64,000 bases of DNA from Morella rubra (GCA_003952965.2 CM025851.1:23896107-23960106); one strand, 5' to 3'; shown: positions 46,201 through 56,340, numbered from the stretch's first letter. The notes: generated by a model not told the origin, from the letters alone. Program-made: numbers and translations.

Positions 46201-49200
46201 TAGTATTCAATCTGACGAAAAGAGTATAACTTGCCTATATTGGAATTTGCTTCCAAATGACATAAAATCTATTTCCAAATCAGTAGATTTGAATCTCACC
46301 AAACATCATTTTTTCCACACACTAGTAGCTTAATACTTGAGAAAATAACCACACAATCAAAAGATAAAGTTCCGTCAAAAGAAAAACTGCTGAATCTGAA
46401 GCAGACCTACCAGCAATAGTACACTAAACTTGGCTTTTCCTCTAGCAAAATGTGTGTCAATCTCCGATTGCATTTCTGGGTCTAAAGAAAAAAAAAAAAG
46501 CTCATCAGAATTCTGCAGTCAATTCAAAAGGCAGACGAGCATTGATTATGTCTAAAACATAAGGGGCGAAATAAAACTTTTTGAAACTTGAGGGTGCGTA
46601 ATTTGTTTTTGCCCATAGTTAAGGGGCGTACTATGATATTACCCTTTTATCTTTTTCTATTTTTCAATTTTTTTTCCCCAAGTGTTCCTTCCCACCTCTG
46701 GGATGGGGGATTTCAAAGGCAGATAAAGAAGACATCGAATCTATAATTGTATTGTTCGTGCAGAGTGATATATGGCTGAGTTTTTAATCAATCTTCTATA
46801 GTCAAGATTTTGCTACTTCCACCCCCTCCCACCCTTTCTATGGAGGAAAAAAAAAAAGGTGGAGTTTTAGAGGCAACTAGCATCATTTCTCTTAGTTGTT
46901 GAATCGTTAACCTTTTCTATTCATATTTAAAGCCTAATTGAAAATGACATATTGATGCAAGGCCTGGGCATGACATATTCAACAAAAATTTTGAACAAGT
47001 CAAAATTGATAAGGTATTGCAATTTTGAAATTTTCACAAGAGTATTGCCAAAGATATAATACTCCATGGCAAAAATTGCAGAACTCACCTCCCAATGAGA
47101 AGAAAGCATAATTGCCATGTCAAAGACAACTATGGTCTCACTCGACCCCATGGAAGTCAACGAACTATTGATACAGAACCATGATGAATCAACTATTAAA
47201 GAAGACCATGCTATGTAACATAACACCTATCAAACACTATTTCACTGACGTGTAATGTCAACACTTTTATTAAGGTTTTTGATGAGAAACCTAATGGAAA
47301 GACAAGCCTTTACAAAGGGTTATAGTGAGCGAGTAGTCCTTTTTCTTTTCTTTTTAAAACCAAAGTAATTTTCATGAAAACCTAGGATTACTTTTAATTT
47401 TCTTCAAGTATGAGCACATGTACAATGCCAAAGAAGAAACAAACTGCAAATACCAAATTCAACGGAGGAGATTAAGATTACAATCTCATTCCAGTTCACA
47501 AACTTGCGTGATTGAGAAATATTATGATGAAGATTTATAAAAAAATAACATGCAGAAATTGTTTTACTCTCAAAATTCTTAGTTCAAGGATCTTCAAGAG
47601 ATTTTTACATGTAGCAATTGCCAATTTGGAGCTATACACTTACCGCATTTTATTTTGTTCTGATGATTGGCAAAAAGCCTTACTAGCTCCCCCTGATAAT
47701 GGTAAACAATGTAGCAGAAATAATCAGTCAAATAACATTGCCATGCAATCGGATCACACAGTAAGGATTTTCCTTAGGTAGGACATAAGCTGTTCCACTA
47801 TAAATGCAATACATTTATGCAAATACATGAATAAATACATAAAACACATGGAAAACCTGATGGCCTTTGTCATCCATTGGTATGCAGTCAACAGCAATCA
47901 GTTTATCAACATCATCAACTGTAACAACATATTCTGGATTTGTGGCTCCTGGATTAGAAGAACAAAATACATAAACAACTGATAAATAAGAAGCAACTAT
48001 GCCCTACAAGAATCTAATCTACAAAAACTCTAATCAAATAAGCACAGTCCCTTTCAGATCTCACCTTCAATGTACTGGCCGGTGCCATCCTGAAGATGAC
48101 GAACCCACTGATAACAAACAAACATTTCTAACATATAAATAGCCCATAAAGTGTGAACGCTGGGTAAGACGTAGTGTTTGAAATGGATTTTCAAGAAATT
48201 TCACCTGAAACATACACAGAGAAGTCCCTCGTACAGGATATCCACATCCAAGAAGCATGCCTCCTGGTACAGCATCACCAATTATCTGAAAGTTCTCTAT
48301 TCCAGGGCCCTCTAAGTTGGAATAAGTCATGTTAGATTTTATCAATGACTGTCCCACTCGTTCATGGACTAAAACATCAGTCACCTTCAGAAACAGAGTT
48401 GTTATGTATGGGGGTAGGTTGAAAGGAGCCAGCATCAGCCATTGTTCCTGCTTTGACGCTATGATCACCCTTACTATCAGAGGTGAAAGTTAGAGGGCCA
48501 GCTATCTCCCTGTAAGAAAACAACTTACAGATAAAAAAAGAATACCTCAGAACAAAAAGAATTCAAATGAATAACTATATTGTAGTTTCTTTTGCTACAA
48601 TAATAGATACTACTAGAACTTCACGATAAGGGAAAATTACACTTTGTAGCCTCAAACTACCGCTCATTTTGTAATTTGCGCCCCAAACTACTAAGCTTCA
48701 CACATTGCACCTCAAACGACCAATATGTTTACACTTGCACCCTATGTTATAATTTGACTATTAAGATTTTGTCAAGTATCTAATTTTTTATTGACCTTAA
48801 CAAGGAGATCTTAACCTAGGGTGCAAAGTGAACCTATTGAGTGTTAGGATTTGGGAGTTTGCGGAAAACTATTTTCCCTCATTGGGGATTTCTCATTATA
48901 TATCGAGATTACAAGCTGATTACCAGCTGACTTGTATCGCCTAGTTTAACTAATTCCCATATACAAAATATATCTTCAAACTTGAATATGAAAGAAGAAG
49001 GAAAGAAATCTGCAGATTTGAATAGGAGAAATCTGCAGACAAAACCTTTTTGTTGAACAAAGTATCCTAGAAATGCACATTGAACTGATTGAGCCGTGAG
49101 TTTAGTTCTTTCGTAAGGTTGAAGATGAACCAAACACACACAACCAAAGGTACGAAGATGCGAATAATCAAAAGTGTAACCAAATATGCGAAAGAAAGGA

Positions 49201-52200
49201 GATCCATTACTCAATGAAGGAGAGGGCAATCGGTTGATCACGAAGACTGTCGTGGATGGTGCTTCACACCAGAAGTGAGAAGGCATGGATGATTCAATGA
49301 GGAGGGTACGGACTACATCTAGAAGGTGACGGTTCTTCCTCTCGGTGAACCCATTTTGCTGAGTTGTGGAAGGACAAGACCGCTGAGAAATGATCCCATG
49401 ATTTTGAAGAAAGTCCTAAAATTTTTGAGACATATACTCTCCTCCATTATCCGAACGTAGAATTTTAATTCTAGCTGAAAATTGAGTTTCAAGATGTGCA
49501 TGGAAAAGTTTAAAAACAGAAAAAAACTTCTCCCTTTGATTGCAAGAAATAAATACAAGTAAATCCACTAAAGTCGTCGATAAAGGTCGCAAAATATTTG
49601 TATTTGGAAGAAGATATCACCGAAGCCATACTCCACATGTCACTGCGTATTAACTCAAAGGGCCGAGTGTGACGTGAACTGTGTGTGAGAAACGATAAAA
49701 CTTTGCTCTTGCCAAATTTACCAATAAGTGCAATCAAACTGCACAGCAGTAGGAAAACTTGAATCTTTCTTCCCAAGTGAACCTGAATGGAATAAGCGGA
49801 TAAGTAAATTCAAATTTGGACGTCCTAGATGTTCATGCCATAAATATACCTAGGGAATTATTCATTCTTGTTGAGACTTATTGTTGACAGCTTGTTTTAG
49901 CCTAGGGACTCTTGAACTTCTGATTTTCTAGGGTTCATAGCTCTTAGAAGACTTAGGCTACTTTGGTGCAATTAATTTAATCCAAGTTAGAAGATCTAAT
50001 CATTGCAATTCATTGAACACAAATAGATGACACGCCAATAGTACCATGGATTTAACGGAACAGGTGCCCCCAAAACTAAAAAACCTCCTAGGGAGAATAG
50101 GCAGATAATAGGTGGGAGCAGGCACAATGGTGTCAGTTTGCTGCATGCCCATGTGCAGCCTATACATGCATGGCCAGCGCCAAGCTAATAGACCCATCTT
50201 GGTATCGATTGTGCACAGGACTTGCTGGTAAGGCTGAAAGGAATATACTCATACAGGTGGCATTGGCTAGGACTAACCCGTCCCTCTGATATGCAAACCA
50301 AAAGAGAACTGGCAGAAAGTCACAGACGGCTGTCAAGAGGTCAGGGTAGCTCCTTATGGTTATTTTGGCCGATTGACCTTCGAATATGCTAGTTTCAATA
50401 GTTCTCGTCCTTTACACTTCTTCCTAGCAGCTTGTTTATTGGCTATGCTTTCTCCTAAGATAAATGACATCATCTGGCAGGGATCAGACAAGATGGTGCC
50501 ATAACCAGATGAGTGATTATCTGAGAGCAGGGTGTTGAAAAAGCACAGCAAGGCAACTGATAGACAAGGCAGTTTCCTTTGTCTGCTCCAGACAACCAGG
50601 GGCAATTACTTGTAACCGCCCAGCCTACACAGCAACAGTTACCACCACCAAATCCTGTACATGGGGCTATGAATGAAGAGACGAGGGACATAGTTGTGAA
50701 TCTAAAAAGTAGAAAAGGAAGAGCAACGAGAGTGTTAGTGGAGTGTTTAATATCTGTTAACATTTAGTCTTTTTATGCCTTGGGTTAGCTAACTGCTTAA
50801 AGATCCTAGGTGTGTATTTTGCAAGGATCTTGATCTTTCTTTAAACATAATTTGTATATGACTGTTTGGAGGTTTTCCTGGATTTTCAGCGCCTGCTAGA
50901 TGATGGCTTGTCTGAGATCAAGGATAAAGATAGTGCTATCACATATGGAAACCTAGTGTGAAAAGTTTGCCCCATCAAAGTATAGAGCAAACTAGCTGGG
51001 AAATTCACCTGCTAAAGAATTTATTCTCATGAAAAGAATATGTTTACAAAATGATCAAACATGATCTTCCACAATGTACAAGCCCTTAGGAAAGATATTA
51101 TGTGGTACAACTGGTCAAAATGCAGCTAAAATATTGTGAAATGAAACTGCACAGTAATGGTAGGAAAAAAAAGATAAAGATAACCATAAACAATTAAACT
51201 AGTAATGTCAACCTATCAATATTGGATGAGAACTTTTGAAGCTTGTCATTATTGATTAACTGTGGCATGTCAACATTAAGCATTGAGTTTTTGACTGTTA
51301 CACCATCATCGTGCATATATCTTGACATATCCTCAGTTGGTTGCTGGAGTGACAAAAAAGAAAGCAATGATAAGCATGAAAGGTCAAGTTAATAAACAAA
51401 AAAAAAAGGGTACTTAATGAGGTTGAACACAAATAAATGACACGCCAATAATACCATGGATTTATGATGAAGTTGACCTCTCCAATCGTCAAAACCAGAA
51501 CTGTCATTACCATGAGATCTATTTCCACCATGATTATCCTTCGCAGATGTTAATTCGCCCATTCTATCCTGTGATAAGAGCAATCTCCTGCCTTTAGTTC
51601 TTTCCCAAGCACATCCCATTTTATGGAGATAAAGAAAAAATCAATAAGCAAAAGACAAAATGTTTTGGTGGATGGGAAGACCCATAGATTTGAAAAATAA
51701 ACTATAGGTACTGATTTGTTAAAAATCAATGCCATGGGGACTGTAGAGGTAATCAAGACTAAAATTAATAATAGGCGTATCTTCATCATATAAGTGTACA
51801 TGTATATCTGACCAATCACATTTTGGCTAAACACATCAATATTACATTCGTTTGAAACAAAACAAAGATACCAAATGTCCAATATGCTTTATTTATTAAA
51901 ACAAAATAATGTTTGAAATATATTTGTATAGCCATAAAATACAGAAGGACCTTAACATACTTCAGCCCTGACAAAGTAGCACCCTTTTGTAATGTGACCT
52001 CTGAACAACCAATTTCAATTATTGGCATCCCAATTCAAAACTTCAGTTGCAATCTGCACCATCTAAAACTATAAACGTCCAAACTGCTCTTTACTTAAAC
52101 ATGAAGGGGCAAACATGAATGCTTTGGACATTTCAAAGTAAAGGGCAATTTGCACATCTCAAGCGAGAAACATCGAAGGAGCTTCGTTTTCGTCTGACAC

Positions 52201-55200
52201 TTCACTTTTTTATGACTTTTCTATCAAGTTTTCTCTATAAGGATGGGTAAAAAAGTTATCGCTAAAGAATAAAATTAAATCCCAAAGCACCTAAAGAGAT
52301 ACAATCTGTTTACATAAACGACATACAAAAAGGTACACATTATCTTTGTGATCTGATGGCTGGTAAAAAGAGAAACTATTGAAGTTCTACAGTGGCAAAG
52401 ATTGTAAAAGTCAGATAAGATCTGATTTAATGACTAAAAACAGGTTGGTGATGTGCACAACGTCTATTTACCAGGAAAACCACTGAAAAAATGCGACCTG
52501 CGACCATAGGGTAACCAAAAATAAAAGATTTCCGGAAGAAATCTAAAAGGACTCATCATGCACTGTCTGCTACAATCTACATTGTATCCGCCAAAGTATT
52601 CATGAGGAGACAAAATCAAGTCACTATTAAAGCAGACTTCATCTCCTATATAGTTATATCTCCACCCACTATCCCAACAATCCACATAAACTAGGATAAC
52701 AAACTGAACGAACAAAACTTAAATGCATATAATAGGAAAGTAACCAACAAAATAAAACATAGATGAACAAGAGTAAAAATATGTACAGTTGTCATAAACA
52801 GATCACTGCTACAATCACAGCACAAAGTCATGAGTGACAGACTTACAAGTGAAGTTCTAATCTTCCACTGCAGCTGATCATATAACCGCTGCAGAGATTC
52901 AGAAACTAATTAGTTGACTGACAAACGGGTGCGACATAAAGCAGAGAGCCTTATTGATCCCGGATGCATGAAAGCAGAGGCCAGAACAGAGCAAACAGAT
53001 ATTTATAAACTTGCACTACTTGCAAACTGCTAGTCAATAATGCCAAAGGAGTTATCCAAGTCACCAATCTGCAGTGGCGGCCGTGGCAGACCCATATCCC
53101 TTCTCCCCCAACTTTCCCCCCATCTTCTTTAAAACCCTTCTGTCCCCACTTCTCTATTTTGTATTCTTTAGCTTGTTTGTTTTTAAGTCATTTTTTCTCC
53201 ATTGTAAGATCTTTCTTTCCTCCACTTGGTTTGACAGTGATCTAAGTTTGGTGTTCCTAGAAGCATAGATTCTAAAAACACAGCAAACCTTAATCTGGAA
53301 GCATAAAATTTTAAAATCAAGAGGACAAAAACAAATCCTGTAAAACTTAACTGCACAGGGTGGTTGGTAGTTATGGTGGTTAAGCTGCCCACTCCTTGGT
53401 TATTGTGTTTCTTAATTTTCTGGGCAATCAGGAGAGAGAAAATGAAAGAAGTAAAGGTGAAAAAAGTGAAACAAGGAGTGCGTTTCCATTTTTCAGTTTT
53501 TCTTGACATGTGTAATTGTGTATTTTCAAACAAAGTTAAATGCATGTACCATGTGGGAAAGGCATCTTCCATCTTAACTACCCCCACTTCCTTACTAGGA
53601 CTAACCAACACCAAAACTTCTAACTAGATACAAGTTAGACTAAGTTAATGGTTCCCAGGCTTAAGTGACACAAGACGGTAAAATTTGGAGAGAAGTATCA
53701 ATTATCCTTAAATTATGGCAAGCAACTCGTCATCAACCCTGAAAGTTCCCGACTCATATGTTGTTCCATTTCTCCAAATAACACACTACTTCATCTCTTC
53801 AAAATGACAAAAGTGGTCTATATGGTACGTAGGAATTCTGCTCGGGAAGAATAGCAAAGCTTTTGGCAAATCCATCAAGATATGGGACCACCAGGTCCGT
53901 TTCCATGATTTGCCACCAATTTTGAGTTCATTACTAAGATAAGTAGTAGATGTCTGCTGCCGCAACTAGGTGTATCATTGCATGTACTTATGTTCTGTGC
54001 AGTTAGTACCTTCACAGTATTGGATATAACTGCAGCATTAATGACATGAGGCCGGATGCCATATTCTGCCAATAACCCGAGCATGGAAGACATGAAGATA
54101 TATTTCTCATCCTCTGCAGCCTAGAGAATAATATGCCATTACATCACAGCAGTCTAATAAGTAATAACAAAAAGTATGAACAGTGCCAGAAGGGAGGAGA
54201 ATATTGCAAGAAAGTGTAAATCATTTTATTCATGCAAAGTATTTCAGCCATCACACAGTAAACACTTGACACTCATATATCAGTGCAATCGACCAGATTT
54301 TCTTGTCTCAAATTGACCGGCTTCAGGCCTCAAGAAACTTTAATGATTTAAAAGGAGAGGAACTGCAAAACCTGTTAAAAAGTTTACTCAATGGACAAAA
54401 AAATGTCCGATCAGATCGGCATCTCAGACCAACTCAGAAACCCTTCTTTGGCTTTGAAATTAAACTGGTTCATTACACTAAGCAGACACATTAGTAGTAA
54501 GGCGGATTATATTGAACTCAACTTATGGCATTTGCGCTGAACAACAAACAATAACAAGCTCCAGGCTTGGATTCCCCTGATCTTCACAAACTTCTTGAAA
54601 TAAGAAAATTGAACCTCAAATTGCTACAGTTCGCATAGGAAACAATCATTAACCAAAGGTGGTTCAGACATATCAGCAACCACTACCCAAAACAATTATT
54701 ATTTAAATGATTTCGAACAACATGAATGTTTTTCTGATATTTTGTCTTATCTTCCTTTCATTTTATCATCTTACCACCTCATTTTTCACTTGTCTTCCAT
54801 TTTTAGGTTCATTTTTGTCTTATTTTATTGTAAATATCTTTTTCCTTTTCACAAAAGCATGTATTATTACTACTTTAGGTAGATCAGAAGTAAGATTTGT
54901 GGCAAATTTAAATAAGTATTTTAGTGGATTTTCCTTTAGCAATAAAAGTCAAATTCCTTAAGGAGTCCAATAATACCTCAGTTTCTTCTCATTTTAATAG
55001 ATCTTTTATTATGTAGCATATCAAACATTCAAGATTAGCGTTGAGACCATTGCCAATATCAACTCCAAAGTATGAAAACCATCGGTATTATTGAAAGTAT
55101 ACACAAAGGAATCAGTCGACATAGAAACTAAATATCTACCTTCAAATCATGAGCCAATTTTACATTTTGTTCGAGAGTATCTTTTCTCTGCATCAACTCA

Positions 55201-55856
55201 TCTAAGGCAGAAGAAATGACTTCGTTTTGCTTGTCATCAACTGCCTGAAAACAAAAAAAATAGAAAAAAAAAAAAGAATAAAGAGATGTAAAACCAGTTC
55301 CCAACATCCCAAGCGGAAGTGCGAGAGAGAGAAAACTCAATTGATACTCCCAAATAGATGAACGAACCCTTCGTAAGTCGGACAAGTCCTTCTCCAAGGC
55401 ATACTTATCCTTCAAGAGCTTCATTTCCTGAAACCACCAAGGACAAACACATTTTCTCGCGGCTAAACGATACAGTACTGCGGTGACTAATAATCTCATA
55501 AGCATGCGATCGAAGGCCTTTGAAGAAACGCTATACCTTCACACAATCAAAAGCAATTTGTTCCCGAAGAGACTGGATCTCCTCTTCCTGTTCTCTGGCG
55601 TGCGAGTAAAGTTGCTGACGAATCATATTCAAAATCACTGTCTGTTCATCAAACAAAATCCAACACAGAAGTGTATGGAAGAAGCTACCAGTACCTTAGC
55701 CTCTCGGTCTTGAAGATAGCTGAAATTGGCATCCCCAATCAAATTCCTCGGAGAAAGCGGCCTTTCAATATTTTCCCTATAAACGATGAAAATGACACAA
55801 ATTCTTCACAAATCTTTAATGCACCACAAAACAAACTGACTAGCTTCCTACCTCAT
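22262..55856 (-). CDS. Coiled-coil protein with Ig-like (A9-type) and conserved C-terminal domain, 19 exons
   Basis: Exons in gene order: 55856-55852, 55776-55695, 55641-55537, 55427-55368, 55244-55140, 54120-54010, 52888-52847, 51568-51455, 51343-51213, 48509-48385, 48311-48205, 48107-48065, 47948-47857, 47692-47644, 46481-46411, 38699-38580, 34365-34280, 22746-22701, 22294-22262. They total 1527 nt: 508 residues plus TAG. All introns are GT-AG, and frame and phase fit at every junction. Residues 30-156 are heptad-like and charged (coiled coil). Residues 300-390 resemble an Ig-like repeat ([16 protein letters not shown], then ATNPEYVV and [10 protein letters not shown]). Residues 400-500 form a conserved C-terminal unit ([28 protein letters not shown]). 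From memory, the layout recalls the plant cytoskeletal proteins AIR9 (A9 repeats) and SCAB1 (Ig-PH); function is not proven. Introns 9, 15, 16 and 17 hold the transposons. Least certain are the start (ATGAG then a 75-nt intron) and the 53-nt intron 2. Confidence 0.85.
22295..22700 (-). other. Intron 18 of the 19-exon gene
   Basis: It runs from aag|gtagtg to gagcag|gccc. If it is not spliced, the frame reads through to a TAA near 22660, giving a different 16-residue tail. I prefer the splice because the last exon adds a basic KKKGRA-type end, which I recall as conserved in this family. Confidence 0.65.
22960..23003. repeat. 22-bp tandem duplication
   Basis: Two exact adjacent units built on attgccatgacaacatagg lie in intron 17 near its 3' end. 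No function is evident. Confidence 0.85.
23397..23821 (+). mobile_element. 5' LTR of copia element 1 (left end approximate)
   Basis: The block ends attgaca directly before a primer-binding site. The segment from about 23480 to 23575 (tattgtcaactgtattcattgcatgat and the nearby gggagactatctctt) recurs at 33901-33980. The left limit at a tgttact sequence is a guess. Confidence 0.55.
23822..23836 (+). other. Primer-binding site of copia element 1
   Basis: tggtattagagctcc resembles tggtatcagagc, the sequence complementary to the 3' end of initiator methionine tRNA in plant copia elements. Confidence 0.7.
25596..25981 (-). mobile_element. Probable solo LTR inside copia element 1
   Basis: Integrase coding stops after FIDDYSHN and resumes near 25985, with about 390 bases between. 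On the minus strand this insert begins tgttacggaac and ends ccgttgaca, has TATA-like sequence (ttatata) and no coding. These are LTR features. The 5-bp flanks (acaat and tttac) do not match, so exact limits or mechanism remain uncertain. Confidence 0.5.
26287..27033 (-). mobile_element. 5'-truncated LINE inside copia element 1
   Basis: The insert is flanked by ttgactctccat at 26275-26286 and 27034-27045, and copia integrase coding continues across it. On the minus strand it encodes the end of a LINE ORF2: part of the zinc-binding reverse-transcriptase region ([16 protein letters not shown], then [19 protein letters not shown] and [10 protein letters not shown]). A 3' tail with A-rich sequence follows. 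One in-frame stop splits the coding piece near 26830. Confidence 0.85.
28128..28251 (+). other. Polypurine tract and junction between the two copia elements
   Basis: A tttgaggga polypurine-like tract at about 28119-28127 ends copia element 1. The following 124 bases up to tgttaggac are probably a remnant of its 3' LTR. They share no clear similarity with the 5' LTR ending at 23821. Confidence 0.35.
28252..28616 (+). mobile_element. 5' LTR of copia element 2
   Basis: It begins tgttaggacac and ends cattttgaca, directly followed by a primer-binding site. A ctatataatgaa sequence near 28568-28579 may be its TATA region. The LTR differs from both the LTR at 23821 and the LTR start at 33858. Confidence 0.65.
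28617..28629 (+). other. Primer-binding site of copia element 2
   Basis: tggtatcagagcc is the standard plant copia site for initiator methionine tRNA and abuts the LTR end. Confidence 0.85.
30549..30731. mobile_element. 183-bp MITE (PIF/Harbinger-like) in copia integrase
   Basis: The ends gggggtgtttgttt and aaacaaacaccccc are inverted repeats. TAT occurs on both sides (30546-30548 and 30732-30734). Removing the element and one TAT restores continuous integrase coding, which confirms the 3-bp duplication. A 3-bp duplication fits PIF/Harbinger (Tourist-type) elements, although TAT departs from their usual TTA/TAA. Confidence 0.85.
31321..32535 (-). mobile_element. Internally inverted, truncated LINE in copia element 2
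   Basis: The insert is bounded by actcagctc at 31312-31320 and 32536-32544. A poly(T) run at the left (31322 on) marks the 3' tail of a minus-strand LINE. The segment from about 31490 to 32220 reads on the plus strand as the late reverse-transcriptase region ([45 protein letters not shown]). From about 32225 to 32535 the minus strand again reads LINE coding ([34 protein letters not shown]). The catalytic core between these two parts is missing. Confidence 0.82.
33759..33824 (-). mobile_element. Very short LINE 3'-end insertion
   Basis: A poly(T) run followed by ggtaaggc... and acagtacaaag matches the 3' tail style of the other LINEs here. Flanking tatatga and catatga are a probable short target duplication. 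The insert interrupts the end of the copia RNase H coding sequence just before the polypurine tract. Confidence 0.6.
33858..33990 (+). mobile_element. Truncated 3' LTR after copia element 2
   Basis: tgttatgcaaag starts directly after the polypurine tract. The part from about 33884 to 33980 is clearly related to 23470-23580 in the 5' LTR of copia element 1, but not to the 5' LTR of element 2. Similarity stops near 33982, so the LTR is truncated. Confidence 0.6.
33991..34279. other. Unique-looking intron 17 sequence near exon 17
   Basis: No repeat or coding motif is recognised between the copia remnant and the exon 17 donor site. Confidence 0.4.
34572..38300 (-). mobile_element. LINE B, 3' part only, split by LINE A
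   Basis: The tail at 34572-34615 (poly(T) then gatatgtaagg) looks like the 3' end of the copy that resumes near 37373. The resumed part has a 3' region (gggctatactgaaac) and ORF2 end coding at 37490-38170 ([40 protein letters not shown]). The junction with LINE A and the far 5' boundary are approximate. Confidence 0.55.
34616..37372 (-). mobile_element. LINE A, 5'-truncated with internal deletion
   Basis: Poly(T) at 34617-34630 is the 3' tail. Minus-strand coding runs through the zinc-binding end ([16 protein letters not shown], 34717-35147) and the late reverse transcriptase ([36 protein letters not shown], 35491-36220). The palm region ([15 protein letters not shown]) ends at 36447 and has a frameshift through the FADD motif. 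A deletion at about 36448-36487 joins this to the endonuclease ([19 protein letters not shown], 36488-36832; [16 protein letters not shown] near 37200). Stops and frameshifts make it inactive. Confidence 0.75.
38385..38506. repeat. Short direct repeat beside exon 16
   Basis: gcaactgaat(a/g)ttgtaaaatag occurs at about 38387 and again at about 38474, each followed by tttaaaaaa. No function is evident. Confidence 0.6.
39319..39332. repeat. LINE C target-site duplication, 3' copy
   Basis: gggcaggaaaaggt lies directly before the poly(T)-rich tail and is repeated exactly at 45266-45279. Confidence 0.88.
39417..42991 (-). pseudogene. LINE C ORF2: endonuclease, reverse transcriptase, zinc-binding end (broken)
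   Basis: The coding order on the minus strand is: endonuclease start ([14 protein letters not shown] near 42880; [12 protein letters not shown] near 42660; [11 protein letters not shown] then a stop near 42415), then a connector ([12 protein letters not shown] near 42240; [12 protein letters not shown] near 42110). The reverse transcriptase follows ([24 protein letters not shown], 41059-41517; [22 protein letters not shown] near 40909-40920; LYLSKG-type [16 protein letters not shown]). A zinc-binding end ([19 protein letters not shown], 39650-39889) closes it. At least four frame changes separate the pieces. The longest intact piece, 40188-41087, still has the FADD catalytic motif. Confidence 0.85.
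42990..44879 (-). pseudogene. LINE C ORF1 (nucleic-acid-binding protein), frameshifted
   Basis: The frame starts at the ATG ending 44879 ([13 protein letters not shown]) and runs 316 codons. It then continues in other frames at 43442-43981 and 42990-43481. The N-terminal part contains PEGRYAYGW-type sequence, which I recall from ORF1 of plant L1-type elements. [13 protein letters not shown] cysteine/histidine cluster near 44130-44165 may be a degenerate zinc knuckle. ORF1 proteins bind element RNA in the ribonucleoprotein particle. The frameshifts indicate it is not functional. Confidence 0.65.
44880..45265 (-). other. LINE C 5' leader
   Basis: Non-coding sequence lies between the ORF1 start and the 5' target duplication. 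Its inclusion in the LINE rests on the 14-bp duplication. Confidence 0.55.
45266..45279. repeat. LINE C target-site duplication, 5' copy
   Basis: Exact copy of the gggcaggaaaaggt at 39319-39332. Confidence 0.88.
48909..49870 (-). pseudogene. Copia integrase fragment in intron 9
   Basis: Minus-strand pieces read [13 protein letters not shown] (GAG-pre-integrase, near 49830), [20 protein letters not shown] (integrase core, 49580-49640) and an end of integrase ([26 protein letters not shown], 49080-49260). Frames change between the pieces. Unlike the copia elements in intron 17, it lies in the gene's sense orientation. No LTRs were recognised. Confidence 0.75.
50013..50054 (-). repeat. Displaced 42-bp copy of the exon 8 donor region
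   Basis: It matches 51423-51464 at 40 of 42 positions. The original spans the last 10 bases of exon 8 and the first 32 of intron 8, so this copy carries a second tccatg|gta donor-like site inside intron 9. Confidence 0.85.
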
Positions 55857-55960
55857 AGGAAGCTCTACGATGAAGAGCTTCACAGAAGAACGAGTTCAGA
55901 GACCGAAGTTTTCTTGAAAGACGGGCGGAATTTGTCGTGACGCCCGCTTGGAATCCTTCC
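55852..55960 (-). promoter_or_regulatory. 5' leader and proposed start of the 19-exon gene
   Basis: On the minus strand a stop in the same frame lies 40 bases upstream of the ATG at 55856-55854, so no longer N-terminus is possible in this frame. A ggaataaaagg sequence (complement near 55994-56004) could serve as a weak TATA-like element. The transcription start is not defined. Confidence 0.4.
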
Positions 55961-56169
55961 TACTTGTTTACTACTTCAAGAGTCTCCTATCCTTTTATTC
56001 CGTTAGGACTTAGGAATAGCAAGTAGTAGTCAGTAGGAATTACTGGAAGTTGATTTGCATTTCACTCTCAAGAGTATCGTGGAGCTTGGTATTACAGTTT
56101 TACCGTTAGCAGCCCATAGCGGATTTCTCTAACCTCCTCTCCTGGGAGTAGTTTCTTCTTTGTTGTATT

Positions 56170-56340
56170 CAGTTAAATGCTAATTAGAAAAAAGTATACG
56201 GTTAAATTCTAGCCAATCGGATAAAACATATATATACAGTCAAATGCTAGCCAATAGTAGAAAAAATAAATAATTGAATACAGTTAATGCGTGAAAGAAA
56301 AAAAAAATAGTTAAATGCTAGCCAATCAGATAAAAAATAG
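56170..56340. repeat. Four spaced repeats with CCAAT motifs upstream of the 19-exon gene
   Basis: The phrase gttaaatgctagccaat recurs in variants at about 56171, 56201, 56239 and 56309; three of the four contain agccaat. They lie 315-485 bases upstream of the proposed start. CCAAT is an NF-Y core motif, so a promoter role is possible, but the repeats could also be a decayed transposon. Confidence 0.5.

Larger units (their letters stand above)
38700..46410 (-). other. Intron 15 of the 19-exon gene (7.7 kb)
   Basis: The donor ctg|gtaggt at 46410 and the acceptor tttgtag at 38700 bound the intron. A 5.9 kb LINE makes up most of it. The flanks 38701-39318 and 45280-46410 show no other gene. Confidence 0.8.
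48510..51212 (-). other. Intron 9 of the 19-exon gene (2.7 kb)
   Basis: The intron runs from gatag|gttgac at 51212 to cttacag at 48510. Its phase (two bases before, one after) matches between exons 9 and 10. It contains a copia fragment and a displaced copy of the exon 8 donor region. Confidence 0.8.

Noticed and set aside
48067-48468. Single 133-codon minus frame as one gene
   Set aside because: It runs through three exons and the introns between them. The spliced model with GT-AG sites explains it better.
48620-48840. Second foldback element (gggaaaattacactttgtag)
   Set aside because: The left end resembles a common foldback terminus, but no inverted partner was seen in the intron.
50470-50767. 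Small gene on either strand in intron 9
   Set aside because: Frames overlap on both strands without motifs; likely repeat remnant.
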